A stretch of DNA of 64,000 bases, from positions 24,380,460-24,444,459 of the forward strand of contig OZ022500.1 in assembly GCA_963989385.1 (NCBI GenBank). Reading direction: 5' to 3'. Source of the DNA: Ctena decussata (Eukaryota > Mollusca > Bivalvia > Lucinida > Lucinidae). Position numbers and translations under genes: made by a program. Below, piece after piece: positions 41,024 to 53,167 of the stretch (its first letter is position 1; each line of letters opens with the position of its first letter). Under the pieces are notes generated by a model. It had not been told where the DNA came from, made no database searches, and saw only the letters and a program-made list of their open reading frames with translations.

Positions 41024-42401
41024 TAAAAAGTATGCAAAGACCAGGAACTGAAACAATCAAAATCCAAATCCAGCCCTCAAACCATAGTTGGAAACAACTA
41101 AGATTACAAATAATCAAGATACAGAGAACATATGGCCAACCGAGTGAGCAGCTTGTTCCCAAAAGGTGGCCACTCAGCAACCCAAACCGAACCAAAAATA
41201 ATAAGAACATACATAAGGTAAAACATCACAGAAACTCTGACACCAAAAACAGGCAACAGAGAACCACAACAGAACTACCGCCTTGGAACGGTCAGTAATG
41301 AATTACTGGGGGGCTTAAATCGATTTTACAGGCCCAACCTCACCCTCAGTTTCTGAAGTGGTACAAAACATTTAGTTGTTCGGTTCGCATGATAACCCTC
41401 TAACTCGTCAATGAATCATCACGGTAAACACATAAATCAAATTTCAACACCATGAAGAAGCAAAGACGAGGACTCAACAGATACAACGGGCCGTCTGACA
41501 GGTGGAGATCCCTGTCCTGCCAAACAACCCCACTGGAAATCTGAAGCAAAAGAAGGTCACCAGTTGAGCCCCGGTGGACCAAGCAACAGACAAAAAGGCT
41601 CCGGTCCCAACCAACTAAAATATATAGCTTTAGGTCGGGGCCATCATAGAGTCTGACGACCGATCCCCCGGTGTGCAATTAAAGAGTGCAGCAAAGTTAT
41701 CAACCGTGATTGGGTTAATCACTAAGCATGCAGACTGTCGCATAACATTTAAATTATAGCCAATACGTTTGTGACGTATTATTATTTTTCGGAATTGATC
41801 AGAAAAATCAGTCCTACCCTTAATCTTTTTGAATTTGTATACTAAGTCACCATAAAATTCTGGTTCCGATAGGCCTTGGTGTAAAAGAAATTTTAATCCG
41901 ATATCAAATTTTGAAGCCAATTCATGGTGTCTGCGATAGAATTTAGAAAAAGCCTTTCTAAGCTTATGATACCGATAGCCCTGTTGAAGAAGTTTAGCAG
42001 TTAAACATTTATTACGAGCATTAAAGTCATCTACATGACTACACACTCTAGCAAATCTTATAAGTTGAGAAATATACACTCCATAAGAGGGACGACGTGG
42101 AACGTCACCATCCAAAAATGGAAAATTAACTATATCAAAGTCAAAGTCATCACGTTTATCATAAATTTTAGAAGATACAAAACCGTTAGAAATAGATAGA
42201 TGTAAATCCAAAAAGGGGGCCTCGGTATCTGAAGTATTAGCTTTATTCAATTTAAGTTCAGGTGGGTAAATTTGGTTAACCATGCTTTCAAAATAAGGAT
42301 TATCAATATTCAGAAGATCGTCTAAATATCTAGAGGTTGAGTTAAATGCCTCAATGATATCAGCTTGATTATCAACAGAAAGAGAAGTCATGAAATCTCA
42401 T
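41024..42401 (-). mobile_element. Penelope-like retroelement, 5'-truncated insertion
   Basis: Copy B of the host element reads ACAAAGAAAGGAC-TTTAAAAG without interruption at 50454-50475. Copy A has ~1.38 kb here, flanked by GAAAG (41019-41023 and 42402-42406), a likely target duplication. The insert reads on the minus strand: RT C-terminal part (41630-42391) entering open directly from the 5' junction, then ~600 bp of 3' untranslated sequence. 5' truncation and a short duplication are signs of target-primed insertion. Relics of the same 3' region lie at 58440-59060. Confidence 0.75.
41630..42391 (-). CDS. Truncated reverse transcriptase C-terminus, Penelope-like
   Basis: 253 codons beginning just before the RT catalytic box: SRYLDDLLNI (residues ~19-29) holds the Y-X-D-D motif, and APFLDLHLSI (~58-67) follows at the usual distance, with SSKIYDKRDDFDFDIVNFPF downstream. 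The order and spacing of Y-X-D-D and FLDL is that of Penelope-like RTs, which differ from LINE RTs. The fingers/palm start and the first catalytic Asp are lost by 5' truncation; no GIY-YIG endonuclease domain is seen at the end, where the frame stops at SMMAPT. The listed Met is internal: the frame is open two codons further, to a TGA at the junction. Family assignment is from memory of motif layout and could be wrong within RT-bearing elements. Confidence 0.65.
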   Translation of the reverse strand: MTSLSVDNQADIIEAFNSTSRYLDDLLNIDNPYFESMVNQIYPPELKLNKANTSDTEAPFLDLHLSISNGFVSSKIYDKRDDFDFDIVNFPFLDGDVPRRPSYGVYISQLIRFARVCSHVDDFNARNKCLTAKLLQQGYRYHKLRKAFSKFYRRHHELASKFDIGLKFLLHQGLSEPEFYGDLVYKFKKIKGRTDFSDQFRKIIIRHKRIGYNLNVMRQSACLVINPITVDNFAALFNCTPGDRSSDSMMAPT

Positions 42402-44830
42402 GAAAGGAATTTAAAAGTAAATGATAAGTATCAGATCTAATAATGTATGTAATATTAATACTAACTCTCTTTGACATTTACTGGTCTGCATCTTATCACG
42501 TGCATGAAGGTCGATAACTCTTGATAGATTACTGAAATTGTCGGATTACAGAAACGCTACATTATTCTGTTTTTCAATCGAAAATTTACGTTTTAGGGGC
42601 ATGCCACAATTGCAGTATTTTGTCTTTCAATGGAATTTAGATAAACCATTTGTTTCAAGATCAACTCATGTGCAGCAGTCAGTTTTTCTCGGAATAGAGC
42701 GTAAACTATTAGGCTGAAAGAAATCGGATGAAAAAATATTTAAAAATATGGGGATATGGATAAACTTTGCATTATTCTTGCGAGTTGATAAGTTGAAAAT
42801 AATAAGAAATGAATACAAAACAACAAAGATATATAGCTAATAAAAATATTTTGATTCAAAGTAAACATTTATCTCTAAGAAAGAAAAAAGGGAGATAACT
42901 TATGATTTACATTGAAACTGCATAGCATTAATGGTAATGAACACATTTCTTTTTATAGCTGCTGACTTGGTTTTGCGAACATAGGCCAGATTTTTATGCG
43001 CTTCCTTTTATATACGATGTTATATAAACAAAAGGAATAAAAGTAAACTATTTACCCTAACCGTTTCCATGGCAACGATTTAAAAAGAATAGATGGAGCG
43101 AAACAAGAAAGTAGACATCTTTCATACATGTACTTGTTTTTATACTTGTTTTTATCGTGTTGTTCATTATTTTCGCACAATTTTTAAGTTATGAATATAT
43201 CAATCATATATGTAATTATGTAATTCAAACCTTTAATGAAGCTAATCAGCAGAATGATCAGAATGATAGTCGTGTATTTCATGTATGAGAGTGGGTGGGG
43301 CAACTAAGGCACTGAGTTATTCATACCGTAATACTGGGTAACTGGGTAATTCACAATCTTTGTCCTATTATATAAATAGCCGTAAATATTGGAAACAAAG
43401 GGCAATGAATATTTTGATTAAACTATGCATTGCTCATACTTTGTCATAGCTAAGCTGTTACTATGGTGCTATTATCAACTACGGCGGACATTAGAGCTAC
43501 TACTGCAATCTTAACTTCCTCACAAAGGATCACTTTTAGATCTTCGTTTTGACGCTGGGTGCAGTCCAGAACAGCATTGTCGCCATAACACTCATGATTG
43601 TATAGCTCAGAGCAATTTTCTATCTATCTGCTGAGAGTCTATCGTTCTTTTGTTAGATATGTCCCAGACTTGTTCTGGATAGTTAGGATCTACCCTGTTC
43701 TCTGAATTTTAATCCACACCCGCTGATGTGCTCACTTGCAGTTGTGTTATTTAAGGTATTAAGTTTCAGTCTCCTTGCACCGAGTATCCCTACTTAATCA
43801 GTCCTCCTTTGCTCTCTTCAGGGCATCTGAACCCTTTTGTAAGCCTTCCAGTATTCTCTCGCTCCTTCTGCTCCATACCTCCTCCTTTTCGAATTCCTCC
43901 TCGCATCGCAGAGGTCGAGAACATCCAGTGCCCAGTGCATGTACCTGCGATGTTCGTTTCCAAGTATTTCTTTTCCTGTATCAGTAACTGCTGTATTGTA
44001 GGGCGCAGAAAAATGCAAGGAAGTCGCACTAGTATAAATCGTCCCGTACGTGCACGATTTCGAACAAGGTTTAATTTTTTACTTTTTTGCGGTTTGACAC
44101 TTCAACAGAATATCTGTTGGTAAAGTATATGCAGCAGATATATTGAAAAACGGGCGTGACACCGTCATTTCTCAGTCAGACAATACCCAATTTGATGTTA
44201 CTTGTTATTGGGAAATGGGAGCAACTCTAACATACAATTTAAAGAGAATCTTACAAGTGACATGCATAAAAAATATTGTTTGATGATTTTGAGGTCTGAA
44301 GCATGCTTCTGCAAACCGCCCCCGCCCCCGCACCCCCCCCCCCCCTACACACACACAGAAACACACCCTTATCTCCCATCACCACCAACACCAATTAATG
44401 GATTCATGAGTACAAATATCGTACTACTTCTACTTACTATTACTATTTCTCCTAACGACGTTCCCCAAGTGGCTCAGCGGTAGTACAAGTACCGTCTTTC
44501 GGTCCCGTCTTTTATTCGCTGTCCCGATTGCAACAACATTGCAGTTGCATGTATCCTTCAGAATCAAGAGTTGTTTCTGACAATAGGTCAAGCGTCGTCA
44601 TGAATGAAGAAGCGAAAAACTATGTTTTGCATCATATATTCTGGTATTACTTATCAAAAAGACGGTATAAAGCGGTCTGTTTTGGTTTTTTATTTAGTAA
44701 AATTTCTTGGCGATCCATGGATTATCTACCTTCACCGCCAAAAGAGTTCCTGTCGCACGCGCGTCCTTGTAAGGCAACCGTTGTCAATGACGTTATTTTT
44801 ATTTAGAAAAGTTTAAAATTAGGTGTCAGC

Positions 44831-44920
44831 GCAGGCAAGTGCACAGCTGAATTTTTCACACATTGTTGATGTTCTTAAAATGCATTATTATGCAAAAAAA
44901 TCAGCTGTGTACTTGCCTGC
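44831..44920. repeat. Internal hairpin of the 3.1-kb element, copy A
   Basis: GCAGGCAAGTGCACAGCTGA and TCAGCTGTGTACTTGCCTGC are inverted with one mismatch around a ~50-base loop. The partner in copy B (53074-53167) is a perfect 22-bp stem. Confidence 0.85.
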
Positions 44921-45162
44921 ACTCAGGTAGTTTTCGGCCCAAAGCAAGCCAAAAATGGCCGAAATTGCCAAAACCAGCTGAGGAGGGGTACATTTAGAGG
45001 CTCAGAAGAAGTTAAATATCATTAGAGTACAGATTATTTTAGTCAGAATTGATGGCTAAAGGTTTAAACTCGTACATTACATGAACAGAAGTTGAAGAAG
45101 TGCAATTTTGAAAATTCATAAATGAGGGGGCCAAATATGGCCCAAATCATACCTGGTCCTTT

Positions 45163-46547
45163 GGTGAGGGGGAGGGGGGTCTTCACTGGGCCGATAAGAT
45201 GTACGTTCTTTAAAGGGTCAACGAAATTTCTCAGGATCATCATCAAACACATCACCTTTATTTTGAAAATAAGACTCGGTACACTTCAATACTGGTTGAA
45301 TGGTTGACGTTTATTGTGGTTTCATTAGATACTGTTTATTTAAAACAAAATACAAAGTTGAAGAATACATACTCGTATTTGGTCATACTAAAACAATCAA
45401 CTAAATAGAGATGTAAATTGTCGAGGTTTTGCACTCAGTGCTTGCTGTGATGGGCGATTAATGATAACTTGTCAAAAGTTATATTCGCAAAGCTGAAACA
45501 GTGTCTAAAATAACTGAAATTATAGGTCCCTCGATGGCTTTAAATTTCTGTGTGCGTCTAGCTAGGACGGACAGTATCTCCATTGTTGTACCGCAAGTGG
45601 TGTAACATACTAAAGTGCTATCACTCTAACAAAGCACACAAATCCATATAAAACTAGTCAAAAGAGAATGTGTTTCGTGAATATGCAAAGAAACGTAAAG
45701 ACGCATAGCAGGATGCATTATGAGATTGTTCTGATATCATCATCGCGAACATCGCAGTTATCAGTATTTGGTGATATATTTTTCAATGAGCCAATTTCAT
45801 TGAAAATCTCATTTCAGCGTTGTTCTTTTGCGCAACGTCCTCTGCTTTTTTGTAAATGACCTATAGAAGAACACGTAAAATTGATTGTAGCTTGCGTGTT
45901 TTTTAAGGTTTTTAGAATACTACCTTTTCCCAACTGGAACACTCACTGTTAATACTGAATTGATTTACTTCAATAACAGTGCAGCTTTAAACTTGTAAAT
46001 GTGAATGGCGAACTTCGCATTCGCTGAACAGTTTGCAATTGATGGCAGGCTGATCTTGAAAAATGAATTGTTGCACATACCGTAAATTTGATCGTCCTAC
46101 GACGTTATGCGGGTAGATTCTTAGGCAAAAATACGTAAATTAATTAACAGAGCTTTTACAATACTAATTTACGACTGAATGAAATGGTAGCCAGTCAACC
46201 AAAACAAGGGCTCAAGTGATAATTATTCTTATCCCATCTGGACTTGGTCGTTTGCTTTTGATACTTCTTAGTATCTTTAAAATACGCCAAATAAAAAAAA
46301 TCTCTGAAATATTCAGGATTATCTAAAGCAGAGTATTTCTTTCTAGATCTGTATCTACAGGATTATGCAATGTCACATAAACGGATGTCATTCATTGCAA
46401 GTCGTTCTAAATTAGCACAGTAGGTGAATAGAACGATTAAAGATTACATTAGCAACTATAGATCTGTTAACATAAACTTTTTGTAAATATGGTAATAGTG
46501 TTGACAGAAAAAGCTGACCCTGAGTTAACCTACGGAAGTGAAAAATT
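45163..46547. other. Non-coding gap
   Basis: No supported gene or repeat. Short open frames at 45122-45307 and 45668-45859 lack motifs. Confidence 0.4.
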
Positions 46548-46779
46548 GAGCCGCAACACGAGAAAACAAACAAAGTGGTTGTCCGCCAAACGCAGACTCA
46601 GATCCGCCTGGGCATCCGCCCAGTTCGATCAGACTCTTCGTTAAACGCTTAAAAGGTAGCTAAGGGTTTAAGCTACCTTCATGTGGACAGCGAAGACTCT
46701 GATCAGACTGGGCGGATGCCCAGGCTGATCTGAGTCTGCGCTTGGCACAGGACCACTTTGGTTTCTTGTGTCGCGGCTC
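46548..46779. mobile_element. GAGCC-type palindromic MITE, copy C
   Basis: GAGCCGCAACACGAGAAAAC on the left and TTGTGTCGCGGCTC on the right. The inner arms GGGCATCCGCCCAG / CTGGGCGGATGCCC are inverted around AGGTAGCTAAGGGTTTAAGC. Confidence 0.9.
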
Positions 46780-48015
46780 AAATGTCTATGAAAGTAAGCA
46801 GAGTAATGAAGCACACGAACCATTTTGACATCATGGCACTCCAGTTTGTGTTCTGAAGTGACTTTTGAGTTTTGTTCACAGCGTATGCCATATCCCTAGC
46901 GGCGTTACATGAGATAGTACAATATTAATTATTTTATCCGCAAATGAAAGCTGATATTCCAGATAATTATTCCAGAGTACCCTAAACTAACCTTACGTAA
47001 AGCATTACGTAGTTTTTAAATCATAATTTTGTTTGATAAGTCATCGGATTTTAGCTTTATGTAGAATTATGCATGTTTACTTCTCCGATGAAATAATAAT
47101 TATGTCAAGTTAACACATTTGTGCCCTGTTTTACCCTGGTATAATGGGTGAGTCCATTGGTGATTTATTCATTTCTTTTTTTTTTTCTTATCTTTTTTTT
47201 TTAATTTTATCATTTTTAGTTTATTAAAGAGACACATTTTACAAGAAGTGTAAAAGATGTGGCACAAAATGATTTATTCCAATAGACAGTACTTAATACT
47301 ATAGATAAGATCAAACGCTTTTCCTATCTAGATACATGTAATAATGGGGGAATTAAACCCCTGAGAGGGGTCGAATATGGAGAAACTGCTATTATCCTGT
47401 GTATATACTACTCCAAAAAGGAATAAAGCTGAATAAATACCTCCTGCATCGATTTAAAAAAATAAAGATAAGTGAAAAAATATTTAATAAGCAAAACTTT
47501 TATATTCATTTTCATTGCTTTCGACTGAATTTGTTTATACTCATGCCATTACCTGATCACATTGCAATGCCGTAGATTTATAGGGCATTTTATATTAGTC
47601 AGCGATTTATTTTCATTTCACTGAACATGCTGAATGAACATCAAATATAGTGCTTTCACAAGTGGTGCAGCAACTTATGTGAATTTCAGGCATAATACAT
47701 TATGCTTTCACTGACCAGAAATTAAATTTTTCCTAGCCGTTCAGCGTCATTTTCGTGCTGTATAGAGTGGTAAGGGTGTTAAGAAAGATTTGATCTCGCG
47801 CAAGCATGACTTTTGAGAAACCGGTAAAGACAGTTTTAATCGGTCTGACATGGAGTGCATGATAAACGTTACATCAGCGCAAAAAGTGACCATCGCGACA
47901 CGATGTCATATTTGTTTTTAAAGAAGATCCTCTGGAAGCAAGAAACGCATGACAGGAACGAAACTAGCAGACCCGGTTTAATCGTGCAGAACGTTCCACG
48001 CTCCCTAGCACATTT
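46780..48015. other. Non-coding gap
   Basis: AT-rich, with T-runs at 47166-47205. Nothing recognised. Confidence 0.4.
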
Positions 48016-48251
48016 GAGCCGCGACACGACAAAACCAACAATGTGGTTGTGCGCCCAGCAAAGACTCCGATCAGCCTGGGCATCCGCCCAGTCTGATCAG
48101 AGTCTTTGCTGTCCGCATAAAGGTAGCTTAGACCCTTAGCTACCCTTTGAGCACTTAACGAAGCGTCCGATAAAACTGGGCGGATGCCCAGGCTGATCTG
48201 AGTCTGCGCTGGGCGCACAACCACATTGTTGGTTCTTTTGTGTCACGGCTC
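48016..48251. mobile_element. GAGCC-type palindromic MITE, copy D
   Basis: GAGCCGCGACACGACAAAAC and an inverted end TTTTGTGTCACGGCTC bound the usual inner arms. The open frames at 47855-48139 and 47964-48224 are products of this repeat. Confidence 0.9.
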
Positions 48252-48959
48252 ATTTATAATATCGTTTGCCGACACTCGTCCTACATTTTAAAGTGCAACA
48301 GAAAGAACTTGACCGTTTTTCGTAACAGCGAAATTTCAAAGTTCGTGTTTGGGTGTTTTGTTAACAGTGAAAATCCAAATATTGCTTTTCTGTTGTCATC
48401 TTACATTCGGTTTGTTTTGTTTGTTTGTTATATTTTATTTTAAAGTAAGTTTTATGTTTACAGTAATAATATAATATACTCTATGTGAAAATGGATGTTT
48501 TTATGCTAATATATGCATCTCAGTTTAAAATACCATGTAGGAAAAAGCTGTTCGTTTTGCTTTCTGTTCGTGATGTCTTTCTACTTGTATTGCTACTTAG
48601 TGATTTTTTTCACTGTTTGGTTTCGTGGAGGGGATATGAAAGGACCTCTGACGGTTTCAATGCAAATTTGCCTATTTTTCGACAAATTACTGCAGCTTCC
48701 ATGGCAAACCAGTGTTGATGATTTTAGCATTAACATGTAGACTTATGCATTCTAAAGTAGTTTTCATATTGATTTTGAAAAAGTATCACGTCTGCAGACT
48801 AAATCTCACTGACTTTCTCAAGAGGGGTAAGTGGAATTTTCGGTCATCCAAAATACATCAAATTTTCGATTTTTCTTATTTACTGAATTTTATTTTGTTA
48901 AACATGCTTGAAATAATGTAAACACCACACCTGTATATAGCATGCAAAAATATGTAAAT
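48252..48959. other. Non-coding gap
   Basis: T-rich; overlapping short open frames (48485-48740) encode hydrophobic low-information peptides without a recognisable family. Confidence 0.35.
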
Positions 48960-49858
48960 AACTAGAAAATTGTGTCTGTAAGACACTAATGATGCCCCCG
49001 TGCAGCGCCTGTCACATGACGTGTATATCCATAAAGCACCTACAGAGAATCCATTGAAAACATAACCTACCATGTAAAAAATTGCCCAAAATGACTAAGT
49101 TAAAAAGGCTGTGATTCTGTCAAAATTAATTCTAGACCTATCAATATGCCTCATGCATATCTTCAAATATGTCCACAATATGTAGACAAGGTTTGAAAAA
49201 GATCCATTGAAAACTGTGGAGCAAGTTGATAACACAAAATCCATACCCTACAATGCAAAATTTCCCTAAAATGACTAAGTTCAAAAGGCCATAATTCTGT
49301 CAAAATTAATTCTAGGTCCAACAAAAAACCCACATGCACATCTTCAATACATTCACAGCATGTATGCAAAATTTGAAATAGATCCATTGAAAACTGTGAG
49401 AGGAGTTGATTACACAAATTCTATACCCTACAATGCAAAAATTTGCCTAGAATGACTAAGTTCAAAAGGCTGTAATTCTGTCAAAATTAATTTTAGGTCC
49501 TATAAAAATCCACATGCACATCTTCAATATGTCCCCAACATGTATGCAAGGTTTGAAAATGATCCATTGAAAACTGTGGGAGGAGTTGATTACACAAACT
49601 CTATACCCTACAATGCAAAAATTTGCCTAAAATGACTAAGTTCAAAAGGCCGTAATTCTATCAAAATTAATTCTACGTCCAACAAAAATCCACATGCACA
49701 TCTTCAATATGTCCACAACATGTATGCAAGGTTTGAAAAAGATCCATTGAAAACTGTGGGAGGAGTTGATTACACAAACTCTATACCATAAAGCGTGACG
49801 AACAGACAGACAGACAGGGGCAAATCTTAATGCCCCCTGACTATCGTCACGGGGGCAT
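48960..49858 (-). mobile_element. Rolling-circle-like element, ATGCCCCCGTG family
   Basis: Minus strand from 49858: palindrome ATGCCCCCGTGAC..GTCAGGGGGCAT, then a (TGTC)n tract at 49803-49817. The body is four units of ~181-183 bp, each with CCCTACAATGCAAAA, AATGACTAAGTTCAAAAGG, CTGTCAAAATTAATTCTAG and GATCCATTGAAAACTGTGG. Near the 3' end CACGGGGGCAT (plus 48992-49002) repeats the 5' end inverted, followed by hairpin GTGTCT-TAC-AGACAC (48972-48986), then TTTTCTAGTT. No protein. Confidence 0.85.
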
Positions 49859-49944
49859 AAAAAGTATGCCAGCCTGATTTTAAGATGCAAAGGGTCTAAT
49901 TACCCCACCCACTTTTCAGTTTTTCAATTGTAGACTATCATTCG

Positions 49945-50041
49945 CCCCCCCCCCCCCCCGTGCCTCAGCTTGCCACTCACAAATAATGTGTATATTGACA
50001 GTACACACATACATGCAAAGTGGCTAGCTGAGGCACGGGGG
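49945..50041. mobile_element. Small foldback with CCCCCGTGCCTCAGC arms
   Basis: CCCCCGTGCCTCAGCTTGCCACT and AGTGGC.AGCTGAGGCACGGGG (one mismatch) are inverted around a ~50-base AT-rich loop. It begins in a poly-C run. Confidence 0.75.
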
Positions 50042-50240
50042 AGAAAGTATCTTTATAAAACTTTTCCTATTTTCCATACATTTAATTATAAAAACTTGCA
50101 TTTTACACCAAAACACTCAGTCTATGTGATTGATAACCGAAAAACTGTTTTTGTGCCAATTAAAGGGAGTTCCGAGGAAAACATTTCAGGTGGAAATTTT
50201 GAAGTATACCAAAAGTTCATTTTTGATCACTTTTATAGGC
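50042..50240. other. Short gap before copy B
   Basis: The open frame 49970-50416 runs from this gap into the TIR element and has no recognisable domain. Confidence 0.35.
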
Positions 50241-51511
50241 AAAGGACCAGGTATGGTTTTGGCCATATTTGGCCCCCTCTCAAAATTTATTCAAATATTG
50301 TTTCTTTCATTAGTCACCTTGTCAACAATGTAAATCTAGAAAATGGAGATGTTACGGCTTGTACAAGGAAAGTTACAGCCATTCGTTTGTTCATGCAGTT
50401 CTGCCCTGATTTTTAGCAAAATTTAGGGGGTAGGGATACATTTTGCCATATATAACAAAGAAAGGACTTTAAAAGTAAATGATAAGTATCAGATCTAATA
50501 ATGTATGTAATATTAATACTAAATCTCTTTAACATTTACTGGTCTGCATCTTATCACGTGCATGAAGGGCGATAACTCTTGATAGATAACTGAAATTGTC
50601 GGATTACAGAAACGCTACATGTAACTGTTTTTCAATCGAAAATTTACGTTTTAGGAGCATGCCACAATTGCAGTATTTTGTCTTCAAGGGAATTTAGATA
50701 AACCATTCGTTTCAAGATCAACTCATGTGCAGCAGTCACTTTTTCTCGGAATAGAACGTATTAGTCTGAAAGAAATCGGATGAAAAAATATTTAAAAATA
50801 TGGGGGTATGGATAAACTTTGCATTATTCTTGCGAGTTCATAAGTTGAAAATAATAAGAAATGAATACAAAAACAACAAAGATATATAGCTAATAAAATA
50901 TTTTGCATTCAAAGTAAACATTTATCTCTAAGAAAGAGAAAAGGGAGATAACATATGATTTACATTGAAACTGCATAGCAATTAATGGTAATGAACACAT
51001 TTCTTTTTATAACTGCTGACTTGGTTTTGCAAACATAGGCCGGGTTTTTAATGCGCTTCCTTTTATATACGTTGTTATATAAACAAAAAGAATAAAAGTA
51101 AACTATTTACCCTAACCGTTTCCATGACAACGATTTTCAAAAAAAAAAAAAAAAAAAAAATAGATGGAGCGAAACAAGAAATTAGATATCTTTCATACAT
51201 GTACTTGTTTTATACTTGTTTTTATCGTGTGGTTCATTATTTTCGCACGATTTTTAAGTTATTAATATATCAACCATATATGTAATTCAAACTCTTAATG
51301 AAGCTAATCAGCAGAATGATCAGAATGATAGTCGTGTATTTCATGTATGAGAGTGGGTGGGGTAACTAAGACACTGAGTTATTCATACCGTAATACTGGG
51401 TAACTGGGTAATTCACAATCTTTGTCCTATTATATAAACAGCCGTAGGTATTGGAAACAAAGGGCAATGAATATTTTGATTAAACTATGCATTGCTCATA
51501 CTTTGCCATAG

Positions 51512-51673
51512 TGAGTGAGTGAACTCGGGTTTAACGTGCCACCAACAACGAGGTCATATGGAGACGGGACCTCGGTTTAAAGTCTCATCCGAAAGACCGG
51601 AGAAGCGGGGGTTCGAACTTGCGATCCCTGGGTTGGTAGTCCGGAGTGTTATCCACTACACTACAGCCGCTCC
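51512..51673 (-). mobile_element. tRNA-derived SINE with 13-bp target duplication
   Basis: The head lies at the plus-strand right end: minus-strand GAGCGGCTGTAGTGTAGTGG (A box) and GTTCGAACCCC (B box). The other end is (GTGA)n. TACTTTGCCATAG flanks it on both sides (51499-51511 and 51674-51686) and occurs once, as TACTTTGTCATAG, at the matching place in copy A (43437-43449), so the empty site is in the same window. Confidence 0.9.
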
Positions 51674-53073
51674 TACTTTGCCATAGCTAAGCTGTTACTA
51701 TGGTACTATTATCAACTACGGCGGACTTTAGAGCTACTACTGCAATCTTAACTTCCTCACAAAGGATCACTTTTAGATCTTCGTTTTGACGCTGAGTGCA
51801 GTCCAGAACTGCATTGTCGCCATAACACTCATGATTGTATAGCTCAGAGCAATTTTCTATCCATCTGCTGAGAGTCTATCGTTCTTTTGTTAGACATGTC
51901 ACAGACTTGTTCTGGGTAGTTAGGATCTACCCTGTTCTCTGAATTTCAATCCACATCAGCTGATGTGCTCACTTGCAGTTGTGTTATTTTAGGTATTAAG
52001 TTTCAGTCTCCTTGCACCGAGTATCCCTACTTAATCAGTCCTCCTGTGCTCTCTTCAGGGCATCTGAACCCTTTTGTAAGCCTTCCTGTATTCTCTCGCT
52101 CCTTCTGCTCCATACCGCCTCCTTTTCAAATTCCTCCTCGCATCGCAGAGGTCGAGAACATCAAGTGCCCAGTGCATGTACCTGCGATGTTCGTTTCCAA
52201 GTATTTCTCTTTTCCTGTATCAGTAACTGCTGTATTGTAGGGCGCAGAAAAATGCAAGGAAGTCGCACTAGTAAAAATCGTCCCGTACGTGCACGATTTC
52301 TAACAAGGTTTGTTTTTTACTTTTTTGCGGTTTGACACTTCAACAGAATATCTGTTGGTAAAGTATATGCAGCAGATATATTGAAAAACGGGCGTGACAC
52401 CGTCATTTCTCAGCCAGACAATACCCAATTTGATGTTACTTGGTTTTTTTGGGAAATGGGAGTAACTCTAACATACAATTTAAAGAGAATCTTACAAGTG
52501 ATATGCATAAAAATATTGTTTGATGATTTGAGTTCTGAAGCATGTTTCTGCAACCCGCCAACCCGCCCCCTGCCCCCCCCCCCCCTCACACACACACACA
52601 GAAACACACACCTATCTCCCATCACAACCAACACCAATTAATGGATACATGAGTACAAATATCGTACTACTACTACTTACCATTACTATTTCAATTCTCC
52701 TAACGACGTTCCCCAAGTGGCTCAGCGGTAGTACAAGTACCGTCTTTCGGTCCCGTCTTTTATTCGCTGTCCCGATTGCAACAACATTGCAGTTGCATGT
52801 ATCCTCCAGAATCAGGAGTTGTTTCTGACAATAGGTCAAGCGTCGTCATGAATGAAGAAGCGAAAAACTATGTTTTGCATCTTATATTCTGATATTACTT
52901 ATCGAAAAAAAGGTAAAGCGGTCTGTTTTGGTTTTTTATTTGGTAAAGTTTCTTGGCGATCCGTAGATTGTCTGCCTTCACCGCCAAAAGAGTTCCTGTC
53001 GCACGCGCGTCCTTGTAAGGCAACCGTTGTCAATGACGTTATTTTATTTAGAAAAGTTTGAAATTAGGTGTCA

Positions 53074-53167
53074 GCGCAGGCAAGTGCACAGCTGAATTTT
53101 TCACACATTGCTGATGTTCTTAAAACGCATTATTATGCAAAAAAATCAGCTGTGCACTTGCCTGCGC
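53074..53167. repeat. Internal hairpin of the 3.1-kb element, copy B
   Basis: A perfect inverted pair (22 bp each side, starting GCGCAGGCAAGTGCAC) around a 50-base loop. See 44831-44920. Confidence 0.85.

Larger units (their letters stand above)
40795..45162. mobile_element. 3.1-kb TIR element, copy A (with Penelope-like insert)
   Basis: The left end AAAGGACCAGGTATGGTTTG..GGCCATATTTGGCCCCCTC and the right end GAGGGGGCCAAATATGGCC..CATACCTGGTCCTTT are inverted over ~40 bp. Apart from the insertion at 41024-42401, the whole interior matches 50241-53408 closely (a few percent difference by eye). Neither copy has an intact transposase; open frames shared between them (such as 44528-44806) differ in frame between copies, so they are not under coding constraint. 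An internal hairpin sits at 44831-44920. No clear target duplication was found. Confidence 0.85.

Noticed and set aside
44462..44500. tRNA-like A-box string AAGTGGCTCAGCGGTAG in both copies of the 3.1-kb element
   Set aside because: No B box at the right distance and no tail, so neither a tRNA nor a clear SINE can be called.
43775..44806. Overlapping 60-105 codon frames in the 3.1-kb TIR element as a possible transposase
   Set aside because: The equivalent frames in copy B (51965-53061) are shifted or cut by small indels, and no DDE-type or zinc-finger motif is visible.
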